NCBI RefSeq assembly: GCF_016587415.1
Contig: NZ_BNJI01000003.1
Span: forward strand, 1,550,001 to 1,614,000
Direction: 5' to 3'
Origin: Ktedonobacter sp. SOSP1-85
GTDB taxonomy: Bacteria > Chloroflexota > Ktedonobacteria > Ktedonobacterales > Ktedonobacteraceae
DNA length: 64,000 nucleotides
Below the pieces are notes generated by a model that ran no database searches, was not told where the DNA came from, and worked only from the letters and a program-made list of their open reading frames with translations. Of the stretch, positions 1 through 8,276 are shown piece after piece (position 1 is the stretch's first letter; every line of letters starts with the position of its first letter). A program made the position numbers and the translations under genes.

Positions 1-648
1 CGCGTGGAGCGACTGGCGTACCTCATCCTCGCGTCCGGGGAAGTTGCGTTGGAGATAGCCTTCTACGAAGGGCGAATGGACGGTGCCGGGACAAATAGCG
101 TTACAACGAATGCCTTGTTGCACGAAGTCAACGGCGATACTGCGGGTCAGAGAAAGCACCGCGCCCTTGCTTGCCGAGTAGGGAAGGCGCTGTTCAACGC
201 CTATCTGGGCCGCGACCGAGGAGATATTAATGATCGTGCCGCCCTTTGGCTCCTGCTTGAGCATCTGGCGCACCGCCTCACGCGCACAGCGGAAGACGCC
301 CCCCGCGTTGACATTCATCACGCGCTCCCAATCCTCGTCGCTAGTCTCCAGAATCGTACCCACATGACTGATGCCCGCGTTATTAACGGCGATATCGATA
401 CGACCATACTGCCTGGCAATAGCCGCGAATGCCTCCTGTACCTGGGAAGTGTTGGCCACATCTAGCTCCTGTGGCTGAGCCTGCCCGCCCTCGGCCTTAA
501 TCTCCGCCGCGACCCGCTCAGCAGCATCCAGGCGGAGATCAGCGATGATGACCTGCGCGCCCTGTTTGGCGAACAAGCGCGCAATGGCCTCGCCAATGCC
601 AGAACCTGCCCCTGTAATAAAGGCGACTTTATTGTGTAGCGAAAACAT
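1..648 (-). CDS. SDR-family dehydrogenase, C-terminus cut by window edge
   Basis: A minus-strand frame is open from ATG at 648 to base 1, giving 216 codons with no stop, so the gene continues outside the window. The N-terminus carries the classical Rossmann motif TGAGSGIG (about residues 12-19), a central NNAG, and the catalytic YSASK. These define a short-chain dehydrogenase/reductase using NAD(P). It lies 12 nt downstream of the GntR gene in the same direction and next to L-fuconate dehydratase and a fucosidase. I infer the 2-keto-3-deoxy-L-fuconate dehydrogenase step of non-phosphorylating fucose catabolism. Substrate cannot be read from an SDR fold, so another sugar-acid dehydrogenase is possible. 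Confidence 0.85.
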   Translation of the reverse strand, partial: MFSLHNKVAFITGAGSGIGEAIARLFAKQGAQVIIADLRLDAAERVAAEIKAEGGQAQPQELDVANTSQVQEAFAAIARQYGRIDIAVNNAGISHVGTILETSDEDWERVMNVNAGGVFRCAREAVRQMLKQEPKGGTIINISSVAAQIGVEQRLPYSASKGAVLSLTRSIAVDFVQQGIRCNAICPGTVHSPFVEGYLQRNFPGREDEVRQSLHA

Positions 649-660
649 CCTTGCCTCCTC

Positions 661-1422
661 TTAGTTCGCATGCTGGTCATTCAGCAGGCGGCGTTTGACC
701 TCCTGGCGATAGGCCTGGTAGACGGAATCAATGTGCTGCTGCATGGCGTGAGCTGCCTCTTCTCCCTGGCCGTTACGTAAGGCCTCAAAGACCGCTATAT
801 GCTGCTGTGCAGACTCGCGTAAAGAGCCAGGATAGCCGCCTACCGCCAGTTTGACGGCCCAGCGCTGTAAGCTAATAACATTCTTGATCGTTTCGATGAA
901 GAAGGGATTATGTGTGGCCTGGGCGATGGCCTGGTGGAACTGGTTATCGCTGAGAATAAACGCATCGAGTTGCTCTCCTTCAGCGGCCCGCCAGTTCGCG
1001 GCGATCAGGCGCTCCAGTTCGCGGAGTTCAGCCAGGGTAATATGTGTAGCAGCCAGGCGCGTAGTAAGCATCTCTTGTTGGCCGCGAAACTCGAAAAGCG
1101 CCTGTACCTGGTCTGGTTCGACAGCGAGTGAGAGGTGCAGGGTACCAGGGGTCTGGCCCGCGACATACACACCAAAGCCCTTGCGTACCCCGACCAGGCC
1201 TGTGGCTGTGAGATATTTGACCGCCTCACGGACCACGCTACGGCTCACACCGAAGCGCTCGCCCAGGGCCTGCTCCGTAGGTAGGCGCTCGCCAGGTTTG
1301 AGCCTGGAGGCCACAATAAAATCAATGATATGCTCCGCAACCTGTTGATATTGGGGGCGATAGGCTGTCTCCAGCCCTGGCCCTCCAGCATTCTCTTCTG
1401 CTAGCACGTCGCTGCTCCTCAC
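661..1422 (-). CDS. GntR/FadR-type transcriptional regulator (FCD domain)
   Basis: 253 residues. An N-terminal winged helix (about 20-90) contains the GntR signature region LPTEQALGERFGVSRSVVRE. A helical C-terminal FCD ligand domain with several His/Asp residues typical of metal-assisted carboxylate binding follows. FCD-type GntR proteins usually respond to sugar acids or other carboxylates. It is transcribed divergently from fuconate dehydratase and ends just before the SDR gene, so it probably governs both arms. A GGTATACC palindrome of GntR-operator type overlaps the -10 element of the divergent promoter (1617-1624). The effector (fuconate or its keto-deoxy derivative) is inferred. Confidence 0.88.
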   Translation of the reverse strand: MRSSDVLAEENAGGPGLETAYRPQYQQVAEHIIDFIVASRLKPGERLPTEQALGERFGVSRSVVREAVKYLTATGLVGVRKGFGVYVAGQTPGTLHLSLAVEPDQVQALFEFRGQQEMLTTRLAATHITLAELRELERLIAANWRAAEGEQLDAFILSDNQFHQAIAQATHNPFFIETIKNVISLQRWAVKLAVGGYPGSLRESAQQHIAVFEALRNGQGEEAAHAMQQHIDSVYQAYRQEVKRRLLNDQHAN

Positions 1423-1595
1423 CCGCTATAGCAAACAGCTATGTCAGTTCAGTCTCGATGCAATGTATGCTCCATACAGCCATCGCTAAGTCTGACTTAT
1501 AGTATTGGTAATGACAGATATATTGAAATAAGTATAACATACATGGCGAGATTTGCTAAGTGGATAATGAATACCCTCTGTGCCATTTTGCGCAC

Positions 1596-1624
1596 TTGAC
1601 AGTCCAGAATGAGCATGGTATACC
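1596..1624 (+). promoter_or_regulatory. Sigma-70-type promoter with GntR-like operator
   Basis: TTGACA (1596-1601), a 17-nt spacer and TATACC (1619-1624) face the fuconate dehydratase gene. The palindrome GGTATACC (1617-1624) covers the -10 element, where a repressor would block polymerase. The 390-nt gap between the divergent genes also holds a roughly 180-nt leader with a small hairpin (CCAGGGT at 1672-1678, ACCCTGG at 1682-1688). No other gene is seen in the gap. Confidence 0.6.
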
Positions 1625-1812
1625 CTTTTATGTGCCCTAAAAAAGGAGCATAAGGCCGTGAGATACAAAAACCAGGGTTTTACCCTGGCCTGGCTCTAGT
1701 AAGCAAGTACGCTTTGTGTGTAGAAACTAGTAGAAATATATCATACTTACTTTTGGCTTCTTGTCTGTAACATACTATCTGTTAGATTTCGCGTTTATAA
1801 GGAGTGTGCGCT

Positions 1813-3114
1813 TTGGCAGTAAAGATCACAGCTATTCAGGTTCACGATGTGCGTTTTCCCACTTCGCGGAGCCTGGATGGCTCAGATGCAATGAACAAAG
1901 ATCCCGACTACTCGGCTGCTTATGTTGTGTTGCGCACCGATGAACCCACAGGTCTGGAGGGCCATGGGATGACCTTCACCATTGGCCGAGGTACCGAGGT
2001 CGTGGTGGCCGCGATCCAGGCCCTTGCTTACCTGGTAGAAGGGCATGCACTGGAAGAGTTCACTGCCGATATGGGGGCCTTCTGGCGCTCTATTACGGGT
2101 GACAGCCAGTTGCGTTGGATCGGGCCAGAGAAGGGGGTTATTCACCTGGCGACCGCCGCGCTGGTCAATGCGGTCTGGGATTTGTGGGCCAAGGTCGAGG
2201 GAAAACCGCTCTGGAAGCTGGTCGCGGATATGACGCCCGAAGAACTGGTACGCTGCATTGATTTTCGCTATATTACCGATCTTTTAACGCCTGAAGAGGC
2301 GCTTGAATTGTTGCAGCACCAGGCCCCAGGGAAGGCGGAGCGCGAGGCCGAGTTGCTGCGTAAGGGCTATCCCGCCTACACCACCTCTGCAGGCTGGTCA
2401 GGATATAGCGATGAGCATATGCGCAATCTATGCCGCACCGCTCTGGCGGAGGGCTGGACACGCTTTAAGCTCAAGGTTGGCGTAAGTCCCGAGGACGACG
2501 CTCGGCGGGCGCGCATCATGCGCGAAGAGATTGGCCCGCAGAACCTTCTAATGATGGATGCGAATCAGGTCTGGGAGGTAGACGAAGCTATAGAGCATAT
2601 GCGGGACCTGGCACAATTCCAACCCTGGTGGATCGAGGAGCCGACCAGCCCGGACGATATTCTAGGGCATGCCAGGATCGCCCAGGCGCTCGCACCCATC
2701 CATGTCGCGACAGGCGAGCATGTACAGAATCGCATCGTTTTCAAGCAACTGCTACAGGCTGGCGCGATTGGCGTCTGCCAGATTGATGCCTGTCGGCTCG
2801 GTGGGGTCAATGAAGTACTGGCTGTGCTCTTGATGGCGGCCAAATGTGGAGTCGCGGTCTGTCCACACGCGGGCGGCGTAGGGTTGTGTGAATATGTGCA
2901 GCACCTAGCCATGCTTGATTATATCGCTATCAGCGGCACTGTAGAGCAGCGAATGCTGGAATATGCCGCGCACCTGCATGAGCACTTTTTGTACCCCGTT
3001 CGCCTGCAAGGTGGACACTATCTCGTCCCCACTGAGCCGGGCTACAGCATCGAGATGCGCCCAGAGTCATTACAAGAGTATCGTTATCCATCTGGTCCTG
3101 CCTGGGCCAGGTAA
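1813..3114 (+). CDS. fucD: L-fuconate dehydratase, enolase superfamily
   Basis: 433 residues from a TTG start at 1813. An AAGGAG Shine-Dalgarno at 1799-1804 fits this start, while the in-frame GTG at 1804 overlaps that site. The protein has the mandelate-racemase-type capping domain and barrel. Visible catalytic residues are the K219-x-K221 pair, metal ligands D249, E275 and E302, and the D325/H352 dyad. By my recollection these sit one position from those of the characterised Xanthomonas enzyme. It dehydrates L-fuconate to 2-keto-3-deoxy-L-fuconate in the cytoplasm. Its neighbours (fucosidase, SDR, GntR) agree with fucose catabolism. Close relatives acting on other sugar acids cannot be fully excluded. 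Confidence 0.85.
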   Translation: MAVKITAIQVHDVRFPTSRSLDGSDAMNKDPDYSAAYVVLRTDEPTGLEGHGMTFTIGRGTEVVVAAIQALAYLVEGHALEEFTADMGAFWRSITGDSQLRWIGPEKGVIHLATAALVNAVWDLWAKVEGKPLWKLVADMTPEELVRCIDFRYITDLLTPEEALELLQHQAPGKAEREAELLRKGYPAYTTSAGWSGYSDEHMRNLCRTALAEGWTRFKLKVGVSPEDDARRARIMREEIGPQNLLMMDANQVWEVDEAIEHMRDLAQFQPWWIEEPTSPDDILGHARIAQALAPIHVATGEHVQNRIVFKQLLQAGAIGVCQIDACRLGGVNEVLAVLLMAAKCGVAVCPHAGGVGLCEYVQHLAMLDYIAISGTVEQRMLEYAAHLHEHFLYPVRLQGGHYLVPTEPGYSIEMRPESLQEYRYPSGPAWAR

Positions 3115-3159
3115 CAGGTGGATAACCTTTGAAGTGGCGCATCTCGAAGAAAGTGACTG

Positions 3160-3256
3160 TAGGGTCCATGCTTGCATGGACTCCACCGTCCTCACATTGA
3201 GACTCAATCGCGGGAAATTGCTGCGCTTAATAAGTCCATGCAAGCATGGACCCTAC
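3160..3256. repeat. Inverted pair of short palindromic repeats
   Basis: Two 23-nt arms, 3160-3182 and 3234-3256, are perfect reverse complements separated by 51 nt. Each arm is itself nearly palindromic around TCCATGC/GCATGGA. A related palindrome, with ends GTAGGG and CCCTAC, recurs at 56654-56695 after the chitinase gene. The sequence therefore looks like a dispersed REP-like family. Here it sits between the dehydratase and fucosidase genes, where a hairpin could tune read-through or mRNA stability. Confidence 0.75.
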
Positions 3257-3280
3257 ATATCAATTGAGTGGAGGGAATCG

Positions 3281-4606
3281 ATGACTACCATAGATGCGAA
3301 TATCAATCAGGCAGTCGTACCGGAGCGCGCACGCTGGTTTACGCATGACCGTTTTGGCCTCTTTATTCACTGGGGCATCTACTCAGCGATTGCACGCTAT
3401 GGGCGTGGGGGACTGGCAGAGTGGTCTAAGAGCATGGACCAGATCAGCGAGGAGGAATACCAGACCTATTTCGAGACCTTCGATCCTGATCTCTACAATC
3501 CTGTCACGTGGGCAAAGATCGCGAAGGCGGCGGGCATGAAGTACGCCGTCATCACGACCAAGCATCACGATGGCTTCTGCCTGTGGGATACGCAACTGAC
3601 GGATTATAAGGCTACCAACACACCAGCCGGTCGCGATTTAATCCGTGAGTGGGTAGAGGCTTTTCGTGCTGAGGGCCTGCGCGTGGGTTTCTATTATTCG
3701 CTTATCGACTGGCATCATCCTCACTTTCCCCTGGACGGTTTTCACCCCAGGCGCGAAGACCAGGCAGTGAGGGCGGAATCAAGGGATATAAGTATCTATC
3801 TGGAGTATCTCAGGGGTCAGGTGCGCGAGTTGTTGACGAACTATGGCCCAATTGATGTTATGTGGTTTGACTTCTCCTATCCCGAGAGTGATTGGGGTTG
3901 GGCTAAAGGCAAGGGGCGCGATGACTGGCAATCTGAGCAACTGCTGGAACTGGTGCGCCAGCTAAGGCCCGATATCCTGCTGAACAATCGCCTCGACCTG
4001 CCCGCGGCGGCTGATTTTGTCACCCCTGAACAGGTGCAGCCGCGAGGCTGGATCGAGGTCGATGGGCGCCGCGTCACCTGGGAAGCCTGCCAGACGATCA
4101 CCAGTAGCTGGGGCTATGACCGCGACAATCTGGACTGGAAGTCGCCTGACTTGCTTATACGTCTGCTTATCGACGCCGTTTCGAAGGGCGGCAATATGCT
4201 CTTGAACACCGGTCCCACGGCTCGTGGCGAGATTGATCCACGCTCCCAGGTGATTCTAGGAGAGCTGGGAGCATGGATGAAGCGCCATGGACCAGCGATC
4301 TATGGCGCGAGCGCCAGTTCGTTTGCCGCACCTCCCGATTGTCGCCTGACCCAACGTGGCGACCGCCTGTATGTGCATCTCTTCTCCTGGCCCATGACCC
4401 ACCTCTTTTTAGAAGGTCTGGCAGGCAAAGTCCGCTTCGCCCGCTTCCTGCACGATGGATCGCGCATCCGTTTTCACGATGGAACACTCGCCGGTAGTCA
4501 TACCACCCCTTCTGGCGTGACGTCCGATGTGTTGACGCTGGAGCTTCCTAGCCAGCGCCCCGATGTGCTCATTCCCGTGATTGAGCTATATCTGCGCGAA
4601 GAATAA
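3281..4606 (+). CDS. Alpha-L-fucosidase, GH29
   Basis: 441 residues from ATG at 3281, preceded by GGAGGGA (3270-3276). A longer open frame extends upstream to 2963 but overlaps the dehydratase gene and carries no domain. GH29 hallmarks are GLFIHWG near residue 30, ITTKHHDGF near 91-99, and the nucleophile Asp197 in MWFDF. The enzyme releases alpha-linked L-fucose from glycans or xyloglucan oligosaccharides. No signal peptide is visible, so it probably acts on imported oligosaccharides. It follows the fuconate dehydratase gene in the same direction, supplying that pathway with fucose. Confidence 0.9.
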   Translation: MTTIDANINQAVVPERARWFTHDRFGLFIHWGIYSAIARYGRGGLAEWSKSMDQISEEEYQTYFETFDPDLYNPVTWAKIAKAAGMKYAVITTKHHDGFCLWDTQLTDYKATNTPAGRDLIREWVEAFRAEGLRVGFYYSLIDWHHPHFPLDGFHPRREDQAVRAESRDISIYLEYLRGQVRELLTNYGPIDVMWFDFSYPESDWGWAKGKGRDDWQSEQLLELVRQLRPDILLNNRLDLPAAADFVTPEQVQPRGWIEVDGRRVTWEACQTITSSWGYDRDNLDWKSPDLLIRLLIDAVSKGGNMLLNTGPTARGEIDPRSQVILGELGAWMKRHGPAIYGASASSFAAPPDCRLTQRGDRLYVHLFSWPMTHLFLEGLAGKVRFARFLHDGSRIRFHDGTLAGSHTTPSGVTSDVLTLELPSQRPDVLIPVIELYLREE

Positions 4607-4675
4607 AACTCATTAAAAAATGCATGGAGCGACCGACATACACTGGTCGCTCCATACATTTTTTAATGAGTTTTA
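4604..4675 (+). terminator. Long-stem terminator hairpin
   Basis: A 31-nt stem (4604-4634 with 4645-4675, one mismatched pair) encloses a 10-nt loop. The fucosidase stop codon is the first triplet of the left arm, and the stem base is A/T rich on both sides. It should terminate transcription in either direction. Confidence 0.75.
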
Positions 4676-4771
4676 TAGATGGTGTTATTTTTTGTTTCTC
4701 TTTCGTTTCTACAAGTGTTGAAATATACATACCGATTCTGGTTGTGGGAAAATGTTGGAAGGGAATATTTC

Positions 4772-5530
4772 ATGAGAATTACTGATCTTATCGCGACCCT
4801 GGCGGGGGTCATATCTATTGTCTCGGCCGCCGCTGGCGTCACACAGTTTCTGGTAAACAATAGCCGGAATAAGGGCTTGCAGCAGCGTAAGAGCCTGATC
4901 ATGCATTGTGTGTTTACGGCTATGCTGACAGTTGCCTTTGTGATGAGTGGGGTCGCGGTCTATGCCTTATTTCTGCACCCTCAGGTGACGGTGAACAACC
5001 GGGCATCTATCGCACTTCCAGGCTTGCCAGGACATACTCCTTCGCCTGTAGTAACTGTGATCCAGGAAAATAAGTTCGCCGAAACCTCCATGGTCACAGT
5101 GACGCCTACTACATCGCCAACGGCGGGGAGTGATGATATACCCAAAACCTACAGCTTTAACCGCTCGCTGACCTGCCTCACCTCTTGCCAGTCACAATTG
5201 GCTTTGACGCTAATAAAGGTCGTTGTGGATCTGGCTCAACAGAATACTACCTGGTATTTTACAGTAGCCAATAATGGGGCCACCGCCTGTAGTAGTATGT
5301 ATGCGAGCATGATTATTCAGGACGGAGCGGGTCAGAAGTTGTCAGGAGGTCCTCCAGGAACATTGACGCAGCATGGCCTCTCACTCGATGCTGGTCAGAC
5401 GCAGGAGCGAGACACAACGGTGTCCCTGGTGCCAAAGTCTGGTACATCCTACCTGCTCAAAGTCTCGCCCTCGTGTGAGCCAGTCGCAAAGAACGCAACT
5501 TACCTGGTTGAAACACTGACCTTTAACTGA
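4772..5530 (+). CDS. Membrane-anchored protein of unknown function
   Basis: 252 residues from ATG 4772, with a GGAAGGGA ribosome site just upstream; an open frame from 4679 lacks such a site. Two hydrophobic segments (about residues 3-26 and 45-68) flank a short basic loop. A Pro/Thr/Ser-rich linker follows, then a C-terminal beta-rich domain with four or more cysteines that is likely extracytoplasmic. I recognise no family. It resembles other Thr/Pro-linker surface proteins of the region such as 53830-54411. Its 3' terminator was split by the 8.6-kb insertion that begins at 5554. Confidence 0.6.
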   Translation: MRITDLIATLAGVISIVSAAAGVTQFLVNNSRNKGLQQRKSLIMHCVFTAMLTVAFVMSGVAVYALFLHPQVTVNNRASIALPGLPGHTPSPVVTVIQENKFAETSMVTVTPTTSPTAGSDDIPKTYSFNRSLTCLTSCQSQLALTLIKVVVDLAQQNTTWYFTVANNGATACSSMYASMIIQDGAGQKLSGGPPGTLTQHGLSLDAGQTQERDTTVSLVPKSGTSYLLKVSPSCEPVAKNATYLVETLTFN

Positions 5531-5553
5531 TGTTACTGAGTAATAGAGTCTAG

Positions 5554-5623
5554 TGGTAGTAAGCGCGAAGAGTGGTCAGATTTTAGGACGACGAGTGATC
5601 AATCGACGCGAAGAGTGAGCAGC
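5554..5623 (+). repeat. Left terminal inverted repeat of the 8.6-kb element
   Basis: It starts TGGTAGTAAGC and contains three spaced motif copies: GAAGAGTGGTCAG, GACGAGTGATCAA and GAAGAGTGAGCAG, with starts 23 and 20 nt apart. Target duplication TCTAG lies at 5549-5553. The counterpart is 14123-14192. Confidence 0.8.
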
Positions 5624-5661
5624 CTCTCAACCATTGACTGCTTGAGAAGCTGCTCCCCATC

Positions 5662-6174
5662 TTGCTTTTTCCAGCAACATTTTGTTGCTGGCTCGCCTCC
5701 CCTTCGCTATACTCACCCTGTTGGGGAGTTGGGGATGACATTCATGCCGGTGGAGAGACCGCTCAGGCTCAGGATGTGCTCTCAGAATGGGAGATGCATA
5801 CGCACATCCCCTGGTCTGTGAGAGTAATACGCGTCTGCCGGGCACGACTCCAACTGGCCGCTGGGGATCTGTCAGCGGTCGAGCAATGGGCGCAGGAACA
5901 GGATCAGGCATTCAGCTCCCCAACTCCCGAGCAGAAGGAAGCATCTCTACTCCTGTTCCAGCAGGAAGAAGCCCTGCTCCTGGAGCTACTCAGCGAGCAG
6001 GAGCAAGGGGTCCTGCGTCTGCTGATCGTGGGGCGTTCGAACCCGGAGATTGCGCGTGAACTGGTGATCTCAGTCAATACCGTGGAAACCCATATCCAGG
6101 GTCTCTACCGAAAACTCAACGTTCACAATCGTATTGAAGCCAGTGAGGTAGCGCGACGTCTGGCATTCCTCTGA
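5662..6174 (+). pseudogene. Internally deleted LuxR/MalT-type regulator relic
   Basis: From about 5752 the frame matches the C-terminal third of the intact regulator at 27462-30635, starting at GETAQAQDVLS and ending with a LuxR helix-turn-helix (GRSNPEIARELVIS). The N-terminal NTPase portion is missing. Roughly 130 residues that separate QQEEALLL from the EQ.VL.LL start of the HTH in the intact copy have been deleted. What remains could at most make an isolated HTH protein of about 170 residues. It is followed, as in the intact locus, by the small partner gene. I read it as a decayed paralogue at the left edge of the 8.6-kb element. Confidence 0.8.
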
Positions 6175-6287
6175 TGTGTTCCTCTTTTCCACTCACCCAC
6201 TTGTAATCACCTTCCTGGGTGAAGGCAACTCACCCAGTGGCGTTCTATACTCCAAATATCCTGAACGAAGGGAGGAAGGCGCTAAAT

Positions 6288-6503
6288 ATGCGATGCCGCA
6301 TCTGGATCAAAGGACACCTGGACCCATCCTGGCAAGAATGGTTCGAGAATCTGGAGATTCTCCCCGAAGTATCTGGCAGAACGGTGCTGTGTGGATCCCT
6401 GGTCGATCAAGCGGCACTCTATCGGGTTCTGCTCAAAATTCGCAGTCTCGGCTTAGTCCTGGTTTCCCTGGATACAGATGAGCTACCTTCGGTCCAGGGG
6501 TAG
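6288..6503 (+). CDS. Small protein, paralogue of 27021-27347 product
   Basis: 71 residues from ATG 6288 behind GGGAGGAAGG. It is closely similar to the first 60 residues of the protein at 27021-27347, sharing GHLDPSWQEWFE, TVLCGSL and DQAALYRVLLKI. The upstream ribosome-site region is also conserved between the copies. Both copies directly follow a LuxR/MalT gene in the same direction, so the pair forms a repeated two-gene cassette. I recall small Chloroflexota/actinobacterial proteins with a similar DQAAL...LLxKIxxLGL pattern but no known function. Here the regulator partner is broken, so the gene may be on its way out. Confidence 0.6.
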   Translation: MRCRIWIKGHLDPSWQEWFENLEILPEVSGRTVLCGSLVDQAALYRVLLKIRSLGLVLVSLDTDELPSVQG

Positions 6504-6833
6504 CGCTAGTGTATCCAGGGGCAGCGTAGCGGGCAAGACAAGCATCTATCACTCTTTCTGCTCAAAAATGGGCTGGTGTTTCTCTCTAGGATGAGTCATG
6601 CTCCACGATCAGCGATGATGAGCCAGAGGAGAGTCCCAGCGTCATGGGAACCAGGCTTCCTCGTTGTCTACGAGGCAAAAGTTGCGGAGGTCTTGCCAGA
6701 ACTGGAAGCCGCAAAGTGGCGCTCGTTTTCCCAATAGGTCTTTGCCCTTGCCCTCTGCCATCCGCATCCAGGGAGGTCAACAAAGAACGGAGATCTGGTT
6801 TATTCAACAAAGTATCATCATTGAAATAGTATA
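6504..6833. other. Gene-poor spacer
   Basis: No convincing gene on either strand; short frames here lack ribosome sites and recognisable motifs. It separates the LuxR relic cassette from the PadR operon and may contain further decayed sequence. Confidence 0.4.
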
Positions 6834-6862
6834 TTGACAAACATAGTACTATGCTGTATAAT
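6834..6862 (+). promoter_or_regulatory. Consensus promoter with palindromic operator in spacer
   Basis: TTGACA (6834-6839), exactly 17 nt, then TATAAT (6857-6862) is a perfect sigma-70/sigma-A promoter. The spacer contains the perfect 12-bp palindrome CATAGTACTATG (6842-6853), similar in style to PadR-family operators. It lies 20 nt before the padR-like start codon and suggests autorepression of the PadR/pentapeptide/ABC operon. Confidence 0.75.
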
Positions 6863-6881
6863 CCAACTACGAGGTGATGAT

Positions 6882-7211
6882 ATGAGTGAAAACAAACTGA
6901 CTTCCGACCTGCTGCGCGGACATACCGATACGATGATTGTACGGCTCGTATCGGAAGCTGACCGCTACGGCTACGAGATTGTCAAGCTGATTGCTGAGCG
7001 CTCGGGTGGGGACTATGAATTAAAGGAAGCCACGATGTACTCCAGCGTCCGGCGGCTTGAGATGGACGGTGATATCGAATGGTATTGGGGCGATGAATCT
7101 CAGGGCGGAAGGAGGAAATACTTCCGAATTACGGAAAAAGGGAAAGCAACCTACGATCGCAACAAACGCAACTGGGAGTACGCCAAGAGCGTGCTTGAGA
7201 ACTTCTTGTAA
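6882..7211 (+). CDS. PadR-family transcriptional regulator
   Basis: 109 residues from ATG 6882 with GAGGTGAT upstream. It is a single winged-helix PadR domain: the YGYEIVKLI recognition region, then ATMYSSVRRLE and the wing (GRRKYFRIT), then a short C-terminal helix for dimerisation. Small PadR proteins repress neighbouring efflux or envelope genes and bind drugs or phenolics directly. The next gene starts 28 nt downstream and has a permease-prefix-like N-terminus, a partner often seen with such PadR proteins. Autoregulation is likely through the CATAGTACTATG palindrome in its promoter. Confidence 0.85.
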   Translation: MSENKLTSDLLRGHTDTMIVRLVSEADRYGYEIVKLIAERSGGDYELKEATMYSSVRRLEMDGDIEWYWGDESQGGRRKYFRITEKGKATYDRNKRNWEYAKSVLENFL

Positions 7212-7239
7212 GAACTTCTTGTAAAGGAAAGGTATTGTT

Positions 7240-8108
7240 ATGAGTGAGAAATTGGCCAACTATGTCAACAGCGTGTTTGCTCCCTACGATGGGGTCAAAA
7301 GCGCGACCGAATTGAAGGCTGATCTGCTCTCCGATTTACAGGAGCGCTTCCGTGAGCTCAAAGCCGAGGGCAAGGATGATGACACCGCCTTTGACTTGAC
7401 CATTGAGAGTATCGGCGACATTGAGCACACCGTCCGGGAGGTCGCCAACCTCTCCCGCTCGCTGCAGCGGCAGGTGTCCATCAACTTGAGTGCGAGCCAT
7501 CTGCCTCAGAGCGACTTCGCGGGCGTGACCGCGCATCAAGGCAATTTTAAAAGTAGCGCGTTACGCGGCTCTGACTTTACGGGCGCCGACCTCACTGGGA
7601 GCTCGTTCCGGGGAGTGACGTCCGTGAAGCCAATTTTGCGGGCGCCAATCTGACCGATTGCGACTTCTCCACCCTTGATCTGGCGGAGGCGAACTTCCGT
7701 GACGCCATCCTTGTGCGCACCAACTTCAGCACATCGTGGCTGGTCGGAGCACAATTCATCGGCGTCACGCTCACGGATATCAACTTCGCGAAGACCGACC
7801 TGAGAAAAACGACCTTTGAACGCTGTACCTTTCTCGGTGTGGACTTCACCTCTTCGGATCTGAGCGGACTGCGCTTTGATGGGCAGACCTTTCAGGGTGT
7901 CAGGTTTGACGAGGCGGGACTCAAGGACACGTCGTTTCGGGGCGCGACCCTCAAAAAGGTGTCGTTCCGCTCGGCGTCTCTGTGGTCGAAGAAATATTAC
8001 CGGGCCCTCAAAACCATTTCCTTTGACGGCGCGATGATGGATAAGCTCACCTATGCCGCCCTCAAAGGCCTGGAGGTTGATCTCTCCAAGGTCACTGTTC
8101 TCTCATGA
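7240..8108 (+). pseudogene. Pentapeptide-repeat protein with N-terminal permease-prefix-like domain, frameshifted
   Basis: Residues 1-80 form a helical domain (LLSDLQERFRELKAEGKDDD) like the prefix domain of PadR-associated permeases. A pentapeptide-repeat helix with A(D/N)LxG-type units follows. The reading frame breaks in the G-run 7610-7613: the first frame stops at 7653, while the repeat continues in the -1 frame (7614 onward) to a stop at 8108. One extra G would restore about 289 residues. This is therefore a one-base deletion, a sequencing error in a homopolymer, or less likely a -1 slippage site. It sits in the PadR operon. Confidence 0.75.
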
Positions 8109-8118
8109 GAAGAAGACG

Positions 8119-8217
8119 ATGCACAACATTTCCATCCAGGGAAACGATCTCCACAAATCATACAAGAAGCTCGATGTCTTACAAGGCGTACATTTCACCG
8201 TGGAAAGCGAACTATAA
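8119..8217 (+). pseudogene. Stump of an ABC transporter ATP-binding protein
   Basis: A 32-codon frame from ATG 8119 reads like the very N-terminus of an ABC ATPase (LHKSYKKLDVLQGVHFTVE). It stops before the Walker A motif would begin. It follows the pentapeptide gene by 10 nt. I infer that the operon originally continued into a drug-export ABC transporter, deleted when the MFS gene was juxtaposed. Confidence 0.65.
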
Positions 8218-8276
8218 GCGATGTATCTGAGTTTTTCCAGGAAGAACGAGCAGAGAAGCAAGAATAAGGAATTATC

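Noticed and set aside
2963..3280. N-terminal extension of the fucosidase frame to 2963
   Set aside because: It overlaps the dehydratase gene, contains the palindromic repeats, and the GGAGGGA site fits the ATG at 3281.
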